Made by a program: the position numbers and the translations under genes. Below the pieces are notes generated by a model. That model did no database searches. It was not told where the DNA came from and was given only the letters and a program-made list of their open reading frames with translations. A stretch of DNA of 64,000 bases from Thiobius zoothamnicola (GTDB taxonomy: Bacteria > Pseudomonadota > Gammaproteobacteria > Chromatiales > Chromatiaceae), in contig OY782758.1 of NCBI GenBank assembly GCA_963678215.1, forward strand, positions 2,294,001 through 2,358,000, read 5' to 3'. How positions within the stretch are numbered: the first letter of the stretch is position 1; the number at the start of each line of letters is the position of its first letter. Below are positions 9,367 through 17,446 of this stretch, piece after piece.

Positions 9367-10512
9367 TCAGCGGTTCTGGATCGGGGTGAATGCGCGATTT
9401 TCCGGGCCTGTGTAATTGGCGGACGGGCGAATGATTTTTCCATCCTGGCGTTGTTCAATGACATGTGCGCCCCAGCCGGATACGCGGGATATGACGAACA
9501 GCGGTGTGAACATATCGGTCGGTACACGCATTTGGTGATAGGACACGGCGGAGAACCAATCCAGATTGGGGAACATTTTTTTAATGTCCCACATTACTGT
9601 TTCCAGGCGCTCGGCGACCTGAAATAAAGTCATGTTGCCATTTTCTTCCGAAAGCTGCCTGGCGGTGCCTTTGATGATCTCATTGCGCGGATCGCCAATG
9701 GTATAGACGGGATGGCCGAAGCCGATGACGATTTCCTTGCGCGCAATGCGGTCACGAATGTCAGCTTCTGCGGCATCCGCATTGCGATAACGGCTTTGCG
9801 TGCGGAAGGCCGCCTCGTTGGCACCGCCATGTTTAGGGCCGCGCAGTGCGCCAATGGCCCCCGTGATCGCTGAATAAAGATCCGAATTGGTGCCGGCGAT
9901 CACACGGCCTGTGAAGGTTGAGGCATTGAATTCGTGTTCGGCGTACAGAATCAATGAGGTATGCATGGCGCGCACCCAGCTTTCCCGGGGTGGTTCGCCG
10001 TGCAGCAGATGAAGAAAATGGCCGCCAATGGAATCATCATCGGTTTCCACATCAATGTGTTTACCGTTCACGGCGTAATGATGCCAATAGATCAACATGG
10101 AGCCGAAGCTGGCCATCATGCGGTCAATCAAATCCCGCGCGTCCGCTTCCGGGTGGGTGTCTTTTTCCGGTATGCAGCAACCGAGCACGGAGCAGCCAGT
10201 CCGCATCACATCCATTGGGTGTGTTGAGGCAGGTAAAGCCTCCAAGGCTTGCTTGACTGCGTTCGGCAGGCCACGCAACGTTTTCAATTTGGCTTTATAG
10301 GCATTCAGTTCCGCTTGATTCGGTAGTTCGCCATGAATGAGCAGGTAAGCGATTTCTTCGAACTCACAGATTTCTGCAAAATCCAGAATGTTATAGCCGC
10401 GATAATGCAAGTCATTACCCGTGCGTCCAACTGTGCAGATGGCGGTATTTCCGGCGGCGGTGCCGGAAAGCGCGACGGATTTTTTTGCTTTTGGCAGAAT
10501 GGGGTTGGTCAT
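9367..10512 (-). CDS. prpC: 2-methylcitrate synthase PrpC
   Basis: 381-residue citrate-synthase-fold enzyme that condenses propionyl-CoA with oxaloacetate. Features: GLTHRG-like opening replaced by DLHYRGYNILDFAE, EEIAYLLIHGELP, SDLYSAITGAIGALRGPKHGGANEAA with the catalytic His in GPKHGGAN, VIGFGHPVYTIGDPR with the second active His, and the C-terminal RVSGWGAHVIEQRQDGKIIRP signature. The GFGHPVY form and operon position favour methylcitrate over citrate synthase. Start ATG 10512 overlaps the prpB stop by four bases. Confidence 0.95.
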   Translation of the reverse strand: MTNPILPKAKKSVALSGTAAGNTAICTVGRTGNDLHYRGYNILDFAEICEFEEIAYLLIHGELPNQAELNAYKAKLKTLRGLPNAVKQALEALPASTHPMDVMRTGCSVLGCCIPEKDTHPEADARDLIDRMMASFGSMLIYWHHYAVNGKHIDVETDDDSIGGHFLHLLHGEPPRESWVRAMHTSLILYAEHEFNASTFTGRVIAGTNSDLYSAITGAIGALRGPKHGGANEAAFRTQSRYRNADAAEADIRDRIARKEIVIGFGHPVYTIGDPRNEIIKGTARQLSEENGNMTLFQVAERLETVMWDIKKMFPNLDWFSAVSYHQMRVPTDMFTPLFVISRVSGWGAHVIEQRQDGKIIRPSANYTGPENRAFTPIQNR

Positions 10513-11396
10513 GATGGATCCTCCTCACTGAACAGGGCATCCAGTTTTTGTTCAAACTTGTGGTAGCCCAGGTAGTCATATAATTCGGCGCGGGTTTGCA
10601 TGGTGTTCAACACGGATTGCTGAGAACCTGTGTCGCGCAATGTTTGGTAAACCGTTAAGGCGGCGGCATTGGCGGCGCGAAATGCGCTCAAGGGGTACAG
10701 TGCGATGCTGACGCCGACGGAAGCCAATTCATCAACCGTGAATAAAGGCGTTGAGCCGAATTCGGTGATGTTCGCCAGAACAGGGACCTGGACAGCATTG
10801 ACGAACTCGCGGTATTGCGCCAATTGGGTCATCGCTTCAGGAAAAATCATGTCAGCGCCAGCCTCAACACAGGCGCAAGCGCGATCAATGGCGGATTGCA
10901 TGCCTTCCACCGCCAAGGCGTCAGTGCGTGCCATGATGATAAAATCCGGGTCCAGCTTGGCGTCAACGGCGGCTTTAATGCGATCCACCATTTCATCTTG
11001 TGGCACGATGGTTTTATTGGGTCGATGGCCGCAGCGTTTTTGTTGCACTTGATCTTCAATATGAATAGCCGCCGCGCCGGCTTTGGTCATGGCGCGCACC
11101 ATGCGGGCGATATTGAAAGCGCCTCCCCAGCCGGTATCCACATCCACCAGCACGGGTAAATCAACGACATCCGTGATTCGCTGTAAGTCAATTAACACAT
11201 CTTCCATGGTGGTGATGCCCAGATCGGGTATGCCGCATGAACCTGCCGCGACACCGCCGCCTGAAATGTAGAGCGCTTGAAACCCGGATGCTTGCGCCAG
11301 ACGGGCGTGATAAGCATTGATGGCTCCGACGCACTGCAAAGGGCGTTCTTGCTGGATTGCTTGGCGAAATTTCAGGCCGGCAGATTGAATGGTCAT
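10509..11396 (-). CDS. prpB: 2-methylisocitrate lyase PrpB
   Basis: 295 residues, isocitrate lyase/PEP mutase superfamily. Cleaves 2-methylisocitrate to pyruvate and succinate. Seen: ALYISGGGVAAGSCGIPDLG, VDVDTGWGGAFNIARMVRAM (Mg-binding Asp pair), EDQVQQKRCGHRPNK with the KRCGH catalytic loop, IMARTDA and the C-terminal YDYLGYHKFEQKLD. It is the first gene of the prpBCD operon; the leader upstream holds two palindromes likely bound by the divergent MarR-type protein. No PrpR or GntR regulator is visible. Confidence 0.95.
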   Translation of the reverse strand: MTIQSAGLKFRQAIQQERPLQCVGAINAYHARLAQASGFQALYISGGGVAAGSCGIPDLGITTMEDVLIDLQRITDVVDLPVLVDVDTGWGGAFNIARMVRAMTKAGAAAIHIEDQVQQKRCGHRPNKTIVPQDEMVDRIKAAVDAKLDPDFIIMARTDALAVEGMQSAIDRACACVEAGADMIFPEAMTQLAQYREFVNAVQVPVLANITEFGSTPLFTVDELASVGVSIALYPLSAFRAANAAALTVYQTLRDTGSQQSVLNTMQTRAELYDYLGYHKFEQKLDALFSEEDPS

Positions 11397-11423
11397 GGGG
11401 TAAACCTTAAGAAGTCATTTAAT

Positions 11424-11433
11424 TTGTCGACAA
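11424..11433. promoter_or_regulatory. Palindrome TTGTCGACAA upstream of prpB (putative operator)
   Basis: Perfect 10-bp palindrome 28 bases upstream of the prpB start. It shares TTGT/ACAA arms with sites at 11485-11496 and 11541-11554. All three lie between prpB and the divergent MarR-type gene, so they are probable operators. The spacing between arms differs (two bases here, four in the third), so they may not all be bound by the same protein. Confidence 0.55.
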
Positions 11434-11484
11434 TATAGAGGATTGTATGGGTTTTTTGAATATTTATTCATCAAAAAGATCAAT

Positions 11485-11496
11485 ATTGTTGACAAT
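11485..11496. promoter_or_regulatory. Near-palindrome ATTGTTGACAAT (putative operator)
   Basis: ATTGT and ACAAT arms with a TG centre in the prpB-marR intergenic region, the same arms as at 11424-11433. The embedded TTGACA, on the plus strand, also resembles a -35 hexamer. Likely to take part in prp or marR control. Confidence 0.5.
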
Positions 11497-11540
11497 CTAT
11501 GTGGAAACCCGGTGGGATGCAATAGCGGGAGTTGGTTTTT

Positions 11541-11554
11541 GTTGTATATACAAC
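11541..11554. promoter_or_regulatory. Palindrome GTTGTATATACAAC next to marR (putative operator)
   Basis: Perfect 14-bp palindrome ending 22 bases before the marR-type start codon, a position suited to autoregulation. A variant, TTGCATATACAA, occurs at 12018-12029 before the tautomerase gene. Confidence 0.6.
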
Positions 11555-11576
11555 AATTATGATGTACGCTTAGCCT

Positions 11577-11999
11577 ATGTTTGAAGAGTGTCTGTATTTC
11601 AATAGTAATGCTTTGGCTCGTACGGTGACGCGTATTTGGACCGAGGCTTATAAGCCGTTTGATCTGTCGCCGCCTCATGCTTTTATGCTTCGAGTCATCC
11701 TCGCCAAGCCAGGCTTGATGCCGCGTGAACTGGCGACGACGCTTTCGCTTTCCCGCTCAACCGTTACCCGTTTTCTGGATAATTTGGAGAAACGTCATTT
11801 CCTGGTACGAAAAATGGCGGCTCAAGATGGCAGGGAAGTGCATGTCTATCCAACTCAAAAGGCCATCGCCATTCATGAGGCATTGGATCAAACCGGCGAA
11901 AAATTATCCAAGCTCATGGGTGAGTTGATTGGCCCGGATGATCTTTTGAATACGGTTCACAGGCTTCGGCAGTTTCAGAAAATGCTTGAAGCGACCTGA
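11577..11999 (+). CDS. MarR-family transcriptional regulator
   Basis: 140 residues with a winged-helix DNA-binding domain: ALARTVTRIWTEAY dimer helix, PREL-ATTLSLSRSTVTRFLD as the helix-turn-helix (about residues 50-75), then the wing with GREVHVYPTQKA. MarR proteins are usually ligand-released repressors. It is divergent from prpBCD and 82 bases upstream of a tautomerase gene, with palindromes in both flanking gaps, so it most likely controls prpBCD, itself and perhaps the tautomerase. This is inference from position; the usual regulators of prp genes in this phylum are PrpR or GntR-type. Confidence 0.88.
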   Translation: MFEECLYFNSNALARTVTRIWTEAYKPFDLSPPHAFMLRVILAKPGLMPRELATTLSLSRSTVTRFLDNLEKRHFLVRKMAAQDGREVHVYPTQKAIAIHEALDQTGEKLSKLMGELIGPDDLLNTVHRLRQFQKMLEAT

Positions 12000-12017
12000 T
12001 TTTTTTCGGGCCTTTAG

Positions 12018-12029
12018 TTGCATATACAA
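12018..12029. promoter_or_regulatory. TTGCATATACAA, variant of the marR-proximal palindrome
   Basis: Differs from the core of the 11541-11554 palindrome (TTGTATATACAA) at one base and lies 53 bases before the tautomerase start. It suggests that gene belongs to the same regulon. Confidence 0.45.
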
Positions 12030-12081
12030 TTTTGTTTGTTGTCAATTCTTGCCTATTACCCATTGAAAGAGGAATTACCCA

Positions 12082-12468
12082 ATGCCTTATATCAATATAC
12101 GTCTCGGCGCTAATCTTGAAGCCAGCCAGCGAAAAAGGCTTTATAAGCAGACCACCTTACTCATGAATGCCGTTATGAATAAGCGTCCGGAAGTGACAGT
12201 GGTTCATATTCAAGCATCGGAACCGCATGATTGGGCGGTCAATGCTGTGATGTTGAATAAGCATTGCCCTGTAGGTGCCTATGTCGATATCAAAATCACA
12301 GAAGGTACCAACACGCCTGAAGAGAAAGCTGACATGATTTCAAAAACCGTGAGCCTGTTGAAAGAAATCGTCGGTGTCGTGCAGGAGGCTTGTTATGTTG
12401 TTATTAACGACATTCCCGCTGATTCATGGGGTTATGATGGTGAAACACAGGCGCAACGTGCCGCATAA
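12082..12468 (+). CDS. Tautomerase family protein (4-oxalocrotonate tautomerase-like)
   Basis: 128 residues. Met-Pro start, so removal of Met leaves the N-terminal catalytic Pro-1 of the tautomerase superfamily (PYINIRLG). A C-terminal YVVINDIPADSWGYDG matches the ADNWGYGG-type ending of this group. A Shine-Dalgarno (AAAGAGGAA) precedes ATG 12082. Such enzymes move double bonds in 2-hydroxy-muconate-like substrates; the substrate here is unknown. It is co-directional with the MarR-type gene and preceded by a copy of the palindrome found at that gene's promoter. Confidence 0.82.
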   Translation: MPYINIRLGANLEASQRKRLYKQTTLLMNAVMNKRPEVTVVHIQASEPHDWAVNAVMLNKHCPVGAYVDIKITEGTNTPEEKADMISKTVSLLKEIVGVVQEACYVVINDIPADSWGYDGETQAQRAA

Positions 12469-12643
12469 AGTATTTGCATCCGTCATCGTTGTGTTCAAGA
12501 TGGAGAATCAGCAGATAGCGGGCGAATGTGTTTTGGCGGGTTCACGGGATGCTATTGCATCGTTTATTGCTCGAAATAGTCCATTAGTGATAGTTTCTGC
12601 TTGCTGATTAATCATTTTAATACCAATCAAAAAGAGCATATTT

Positions 12644-13393
12644 ATGGGCATGAAATTAATGCTGAATTCCATGATTGCGCTGGCATTATCTGCTGTGTCA
12701 ACGGCTTATGCCGCCGGATTGCCAACCCAGGCTGAACTCCAGAAAGTATTAAAAGCCGTCGTAAAAGAACAGAATGGAGGATTTGGTTTAAATATGTGGT
12801 CAACCCTGGTTGATCGGGATGGCGTTGTAAAAGCGGTTGCTTTTTCGGGTAAAGACCGGGGCGATCAATGGCCTGGAAGCCGTGTGATTTCGGCGCAGAA
12901 AGCCAATACCGCGAATGCGTTCAGCTTACCGGGTTTATCTTTATCGACAGCCAATCTTTATGCGGCGGTTCAGCCTGGCGGAAGTTTGTATGGTTTGCAG
13001 CATAGTAACCCGGTTGATACCAGCGTTGCGTATGGTGGTTCGTCGAACAAGGTTGGCACGAAAAATGACCCGATGGTTGGCGGAAAAATTGGCGGCATCA
13101 ATGTCTTTGGCGGCGGCCTGGCTTTATATAATGCCGATGGGAAGCTTCTGGGCGCAATTGGAGTCAGCGGTGATAGCTCATGCGCAGATCATAATATTGC
13201 GTGGAAAATGCGCCATGCACTGGGCTTGGATTACATACCTTCAGGTGTCAGCCCAAGTAAAGATGACAATATGGTCAACGATATGACAGATGGTGTCAGT
13301 GTGGGCGGTTGGGGGCACCCGGTATGCTCAGCCAAGGCCTCTGACATAGCCAAGCGCTTTGCGAAAACACACCCGGTGCGCTCGAAAAAATAA
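12644..13393 (+). CDS. Secreted HbpS/GlcG-family protein
   Basis: 249 residues with a signal peptide (about 1-24, ending STAYAAG), so exported. The body matches the HbpS/GlcG (DUF336) family: LVDRDGVVKAVAFSG, AQKANTANAFSLPGLSLSTANLY, GGINVFGGGLALYNADGKLLGAIGVSGDSSCADHNIA and a C-terminal GWGHPVC. Members bind haem or cobalamin or have small-molecule roles; a function cannot be named here. It lies 175 bases past the tautomerase gene in the same direction and may be a separate unit. Confidence 0.8.
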   Translation: MGMKLMLNSMIALALSAVSTAYAAGLPTQAELQKVLKAVVKEQNGGFGLNMWSTLVDRDGVVKAVAFSGKDRGDQWPGSRVISAQKANTANAFSLPGLSLSTANLYAAVQPGGSLYGLQHSNPVDTSVAYGGSSNKVGTKNDPMVGGKIGGINVFGGGLALYNADGKLLGAIGVSGDSSCADHNIAWKMRHALGLDYIPSGVSPSKDDNMVNDMTDGVSVGGWGHPVCSAKASDIAKRFAKTHPVRSKK

Positions 13394-13738
13394 GCTATTC
13401 AGCGGTGGGATAGGGGCTACCAGGAAAATTGTGAAGATTGGTAATAAAGAGAGTGAATCGTAAAACCGCTTTCGGACATGATCATTGCGTCGATCATCCC
13501 TCTGAAAGGTAGATGATTGTGACTTGAACTGAATTTTGGCTGAGAGTCTGACGCTTTGATGTTCTGATTTCGTGACTGATGGTGGTTTTTGTTTGAACTG
13601 ACGTCGGTCAAGATGTTGCGCCTTAGCCTTGGGTTTTCCCAAGATGATAGAAACTTCACAGAATTAACAATGTGTCTTGCTGGGTCGTACCAGTTTGCGG
13701 CAAGACCCAACTTCCAATCTCAAATTTAGGAGTGAATC
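13394..13738. other. Intergenic region before the P450 gene
   Basis: 345 bases with no recognisable gene. The last bases carry a Shine-Dalgarno (TTAGGAG) before ATG 13739. No strong hairpin or promoter could be assigned by eye. Confidence 0.5.
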
Positions 13739-15004
13739 ATGGGATTTTTAGCCACTTTTGATGCTGTCCCTGACGATAAGAAGTTGTTGCTGACGATAGG
13801 TGCATTGCGTCAAGACCCGATACCTGTTTTAGCCGAATTACGCGCTCAACGACCGGTTCTGCAAATTCCGGCCACTCCAGTGAACTTCGTGCTGATCACC
13901 AAACGTCGTGATGTGCAGGATGCGTTGAATCACCATTCAGTTTTCACGGTTCAGCCTTATCAACCGAAGATGGATCCGTCGGTCGGGCCTTTTATGCTGG
14001 CGCGTGATAACACGGTTTTCAACCAGCGCGACAAGGGCATCATGAAGGCTTTGATTCAGCAGAGCGACATGGATCAGGTGCGTGTCAAGGTTGCACAACT
14101 GGCCTGTAAAGCGATTACCGAAGGTGTTGGCGCTGACGGCAGGCTTGATATCGTAGCGCAGGTGAGCCGTAAGGTTCCCATTCAGTTGACCGGCGCTTAT
14201 TTCGGTTTTCCAGGACCGGACTTAGATGCCATGCTGAGGTGGTCGCGCGCGACTCAGGAAGATATGTTCCACAACCAGCTCAATGACCCGGACATTCATC
14301 AGGCCAATGTCCAGGCGGGCGCTGAGATGAAAGCCTACCTGGAGTCTTATCTGCTGGAGCAACTGGACGCCATCGGCAACGCGACTGCCAAGGACTCCGT
14401 CGTCACCCGGCTGTTGGCGATGATTCCGCCCAAAGAGATTGGTTTTGACATGACTCGCGTGATGAGCAACACCATGGGTCTTTTGGTTGGTGGTGTTGAA
14501 ACCACGTCGGCTGCCGTCAGCCAAGCCATATCCGTGTTGCTTGATCAGCCCGATCATCTGGCCAGCGCCATTCAGGCGGCGCAAGACGGTGATGATCAGA
14601 AGTTCGATGGTTATGTTTGGGAAGCGCTGCGCTTTTACCCTCAGGCACCTTTCGTGGGACGCTTGATGAGCGCTGACTATATCGTTGGTGCTGGCAGTGA
14701 TCATGCTACAGAAGTCAAGGCTGGGACCTTCGCTTTGTTGTCGCATGCTTCCGCCATGATGGATGAGAGCATTGAGCCGGATGCTGGTGAATTCCGCCCT
14801 GATCGACCAGATTGGTGGTACATGCATCTGGGCTATGGTCCGCACCGTTGCCTGGGCGACCAGGTCAGCCAGCAGCAAGTGCCGGAGACCGTCAAGCAGA
14901 TCTTTTTGGCTGGCTATACGAAACGTGCTGAAGGGGCGGCTGGCCAACTGGATTTCAAGCAGGGGCCTTTCCCGGAAAGCTTCACTTTACTCAAAAGCGA
15001 TTGA
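13739..15004 (+). CDS. Cytochrome P450-like protein
   Basis: 421 residues. All three P450 signatures are present: I-helix GGVETTSA (acid-alcohol pair Glu254/Thr255-256), K-helix EALR (Glu295-Arg298) and the haem-thiolate loop LGYGPHRCLGD with Cys371. The usual Phe at the start of the haem loop is replaced by Leu. No signal peptide, so cytoplasmic. It is followed 85 bases later by a dihaem RoxA-like oxygenase, and no ferredoxin or reductase gene is near, so it may use peroxide or a hydroperoxide substrate rather than a redox partner. That last point is inference. Confidence 0.87.
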   Translation: MGFLATFDAVPDDKKLLLTIGALRQDPIPVLAELRAQRPVLQIPATPVNFVLITKRRDVQDALNHHSVFTVQPYQPKMDPSVGPFMLARDNTVFNQRDKGIMKALIQQSDMDQVRVKVAQLACKAITEGVGADGRLDIVAQVSRKVPIQLTGAYFGFPGPDLDAMLRWSRATQEDMFHNQLNDPDIHQANVQAGAEMKAYLESYLLEQLDAIGNATAKDSVVTRLLAMIPPKEIGFDMTRVMSNTMGLLVGGVETTSAAVSQAISVLLDQPDHLASAIQAAQDGDDQKFDGYVWEALRFYPQAPFVGRLMSADYIVGAGSDHATEVKAGTFALLSHASAMMDESIEPDAGEFRPDRPDWWYMHLGYGPHRCLGDQVSQQQVPETVKQIFLAGYTKRAEGAAGQLDFKQGPFPESFTLLKSD

Positions 15005-15089
15005 TCTCAAACGGAGCAGTACACCCCGCCGGGTTTCACTCACGACGAGAAAGCCTGATTCGCCTTGGTAAACAAAATGGTGTGAACCC

Positions 15090-17078
15090 ATGAAAAAAAT
15101 CTTGATCGTCTTGGCGTTGGTTGCTGTCGGCGGCTACGGTTATTTGCATTTCAGTGGCCTGCTTGATGCGCTGACTCCCCCGGAACTGCCGGAATATGAA
15201 GCGCCGGAAAGCGCGATGTGGTTGAACCAAAACTGGAGCAATGACGCGCGTTATTGGTATCACCATACGCCTCAGGGTACTTCGACTGTTCCGGTGCCTT
15301 ATGAGTGGTTCATTGCGCTTGAACAGCCTCAGTTATTCGCCTTTTCTGAGATTCCTTTGTTTAAGGCATCAAACTACATGGCGCAGTTTGGTTTTATCCC
15401 CAGCCCGGCTGGTGCCAATTATGATCAAGCCGAGAACAAGGAGGCCGCCGGTTTTACCGAAAGTCGTTCAGGCTCTCATACGGTCGATTACGGATACGAC
15501 TATTATTTGGGTAACCCGGAAGGTCTCCCCGTTGGATTTGCCTTGACCAGGGGGCAGAAAGATCCGGTGACCGGCGGGGATTTACCGCCGCAATTGGGTT
15601 TTACCTGCGCCGCCTGCCACACGGGTCAGTTTACTTATCAGGGCATGAATATTCGCATTGATGGTGGCCCCGCCACCATTAACCTGGGTACTTTCCGCAA
15701 GGCGTTGCAGGTTTCCTTGGCTTACACAAAGTTGATCCCTTGGCGTTTCTCACGTTTTGCTGACCGCGTATTGGGTGAAAATCACTCTGATGCGGAGCGC
15801 CAGGCGCTCAAAGATCGCTTTGACTTGTTACTTGATAGTGTGAGAGAAGTTGGCGAAGTGGAATCCGCTGCTGTTGACAAACTGATGGTGGAGCACGGCC
15901 AGATTGCCGCTGAGGGTTTCTCACGGCTGGATGCGCTGAACCGCATCGGCAATCAGGTGTTTTTTCATGACTTGTTCGCCGCCAGAAGCGAAAGTTTCGA
16001 CCCGGCTGAAAATATCGCTTTGAACAAGGTACCGGTGAACTATCCGCACATTTGGAGCACTTCCTGGTTTGACTGGGTGCAATATGATTCTTCCATCATG
16101 CGACCTATGGTGCGTAATGCGGGTGAGTCGCTTGGCGTTGCGGCCAAGTTCAATTTGGTGAGCAATGATGATGGCCGTTTGTTTGATTCCACTGTTTTGA
16201 TCAAAGAGTTGTCGCAAATGGAAGACCTGCTCGCCGGCCCTGATCCACTTGAAAACGGTATTAATCGATTCCGTGGTTTGACGGCACCCAAGTGGCCACA
16301 GAACATTCTGGGTAAGATCAATAACGTCAAAGCCAGAAAGGGTGAGCTGTTATACAACAAGCACTGTAAGCGTTGCCACTTGCCACCAGTGACTTCCGGT
16401 GAATTCTGGAGTGAGCAGTATTGGCGGGAAATCAATCTCCCCGGTGCCAAAGGTCAATATCTCAAGCTTGAGGTGATACCGGTGGATGAGATTCAGACAG
16501 ATCCTGGCCAAGCTGAGGTTTTAGCCACCCGCATGGTGAGTTTGCCAGAGAGCTTGGAAGTACCAGAGCCGGAAGTTAAGGATGGCTGGATCTGTGGGGG
16601 CAAGGCAGGTACTAAAACGGACAAGACCCCATTTGCCTGGGCGTTGGCTTATGTGACACAAAAAGCCATCGATAACCGCTATGACATTCGGGGAATTCCT
16701 GCGGATGAACGCGAGCGAATCAATGGCAATCGTCCCAACTGTGTGCGTGCTATTGAAGCTTACAAAGCGCGTCCGCTCAACGGCATTTGGGCGACTGCGC
16801 CTTACCTGCATAATGGCAGTGTTCTCAATCTGCATGAGATGTTGGTTCCTGCTGCTGAGCGTGCTGCCAAATTCTGCCTGGGCGACCGTGAGTTTGATCC
16901 GGTCAAGGTGGGTTTGACAGGTGACTGTGGCAAGGGGCTGACTGAGGTCGATACCACCATTGCTGGTAACTTCAATAGCGGACATTCATTTGAGCATGGT
17001 GATGGGCCGGGTGTTATTGGGCCTGAACTTTCTGATGATGAGCGTGAAGCTTTGGTCGAGTTTTTGAAAACCTTGTAG
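15090..17078 (+). CDS. RoxA/dihaem cytochrome c peroxidase-related protein
   Basis: 662 residues. An N-terminal signal or anchor (about 1-22) leads to two c-type haem sites: CAACH (Cys173/176, His177) and CKRCH (Cys426/429, His430). The conserved VPYEWFIALEQP block near residue 70 and ATAPYLHNGSV near the C-terminus match the RoxA/CcpA-related family, which includes rubber oxygenase RoxA and bacterial fatty-acid 10S-dioxygenase and diol synthase. The length is close to RoxA and about twice that of CcpA peroxidases. Located in the periplasm or secreted. The pairing with a P450 is unusual. Substrate unknown. Confidence 0.8.
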   Translation: MKKILIVLALVAVGGYGYLHFSGLLDALTPPELPEYEAPESAMWLNQNWSNDARYWYHHTPQGTSTVPVPYEWFIALEQPQLFAFSEIPLFKASNYMAQFGFIPSPAGANYDQAENKEAAGFTESRSGSHTVDYGYDYYLGNPEGLPVGFALTRGQKDPVTGGDLPPQLGFTCAACHTGQFTYQGMNIRIDGGPATINLGTFRKALQVSLAYTKLIPWRFSRFADRVLGENHSDAERQALKDRFDLLLDSVREVGEVESAAVDKLMVEHGQIAAEGFSRLDALNRIGNQVFFHDLFAARSESFDPAENIALNKVPVNYPHIWSTSWFDWVQYDSSIMRPMVRNAGESLGVAAKFNLVSNDDGRLFDSTVLIKELSQMEDLLAGPDPLENGINRFRGLTAPKWPQNILGKINNVKARKGELLYNKHCKRCHLPPVTSGEFWSEQYWREINLPGAKGQYLKLEVIPVDEIQTDPGQAEVLATRMVSLPESLEVPEPEVKDGWICGGKAGTKTDKTPFAWALAYVTQKAIDNRYDIRGIPADERERINGNRPNCVRAIEAYKARPLNGIWATAPYLHNGSVLNLHEMLVPAAERAAKFCLGDREFDPVKVGLTGDCGKGLTEVDTTIAGNFNSGHSFEHGDGPGVIGPELSDDEREALVEFLKTL

Positions 17079-17089
17079 ACAGTGTCGTC

Positions 17090-17114
17090 AAAAGGCTGTG
17101 CTTTGCAGCCTTTT
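17090..17114 (+). terminator. Terminator after the RoxA-like gene
   Basis: AAAAGGCTG (17090-17098) and CAGCCTTTT (17106-17114) form a perfect 9-bp stem with a 7-base loop. The left side, with AGTGTCGTCA just before it, closely resembles the outer arm of the palindromic repeat at 21853-21996, so the terminator may derive from that repeat family. Confidence 0.8.
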
Positions 17115-17160
17115 ACGGCTTAAATCGACTTTAAAATGCGCTTTTCCGCCCCGTTTTAGT

Positions 17161-17190
17161 ACTCTGTCAACGCAATTGGGCTGGCAGAGT
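17161..17190. repeat. Small hairpin ACTCTGTCA / TGGCAGAGT
   Basis: A 9-bp inverted repeat with one G-U pair (17161-17169 and 17182-17190) in the gap after the RoxA-like gene. No gene is attached; it may be a second RNA end or part of a repeat. Confidence 0.4.
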
Positions 17191-17284
17191 ATTAGGCGCA
17201 AACTGCCTGTACTTGTTCTCATGATGAGAGTGTTTTATTCATTAGCGCTGAATTTGAATTGAGATTCCGCCTGTTTTCACGCTA

Positions 17285-17432
17285 TTAACAGGCTGTTGAA
17301 ATTCGCTCAGGTGAGTGCGGGACAAGGCAAAAATAGTCGAAAAAGCGCAGTTTACTGGACGTAAATGAGCATCTTGAGGCTATTTTTAACGTTGTATCGT
17401 GCCGCATGAGTAGAATTTCAACAACCTGTTAA
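17285..17432. repeat. Palindromic dispersed repeat, copy 1
   Basis: A 148-base element bounded by 20-bp inverted repeats with one mismatch (starts TTAACAGGCTGTTGAAATTC, 17285-17304; complement at 17413-17432). The inside is also loosely palindromic. Its 39-base core at 17342-17380 (AAAGCGCAGTTTACTGGACG...) recurs at 21909-21947 with four changes. Too short to encode a protein; it looks like a MITE or REP-like repeat. Confidence 0.75.
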
Positions 17433-17446
17433 GAGATCTGTTCACC

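Noticed and set aside
7891..11396. 2-methylcitrate dehydratase of the AcnD/PrpF type
   Set aside because: The dehydratase here is PrpD by its motifs; no aconitase-like AcnD or PrpF gene is next to it.
12374..12607. Open frame of 77 codons overlapping the tautomerase end
   Set aside because: Overlaps a clear gene by 95 bases, has no Shine-Dalgarno and no family match.
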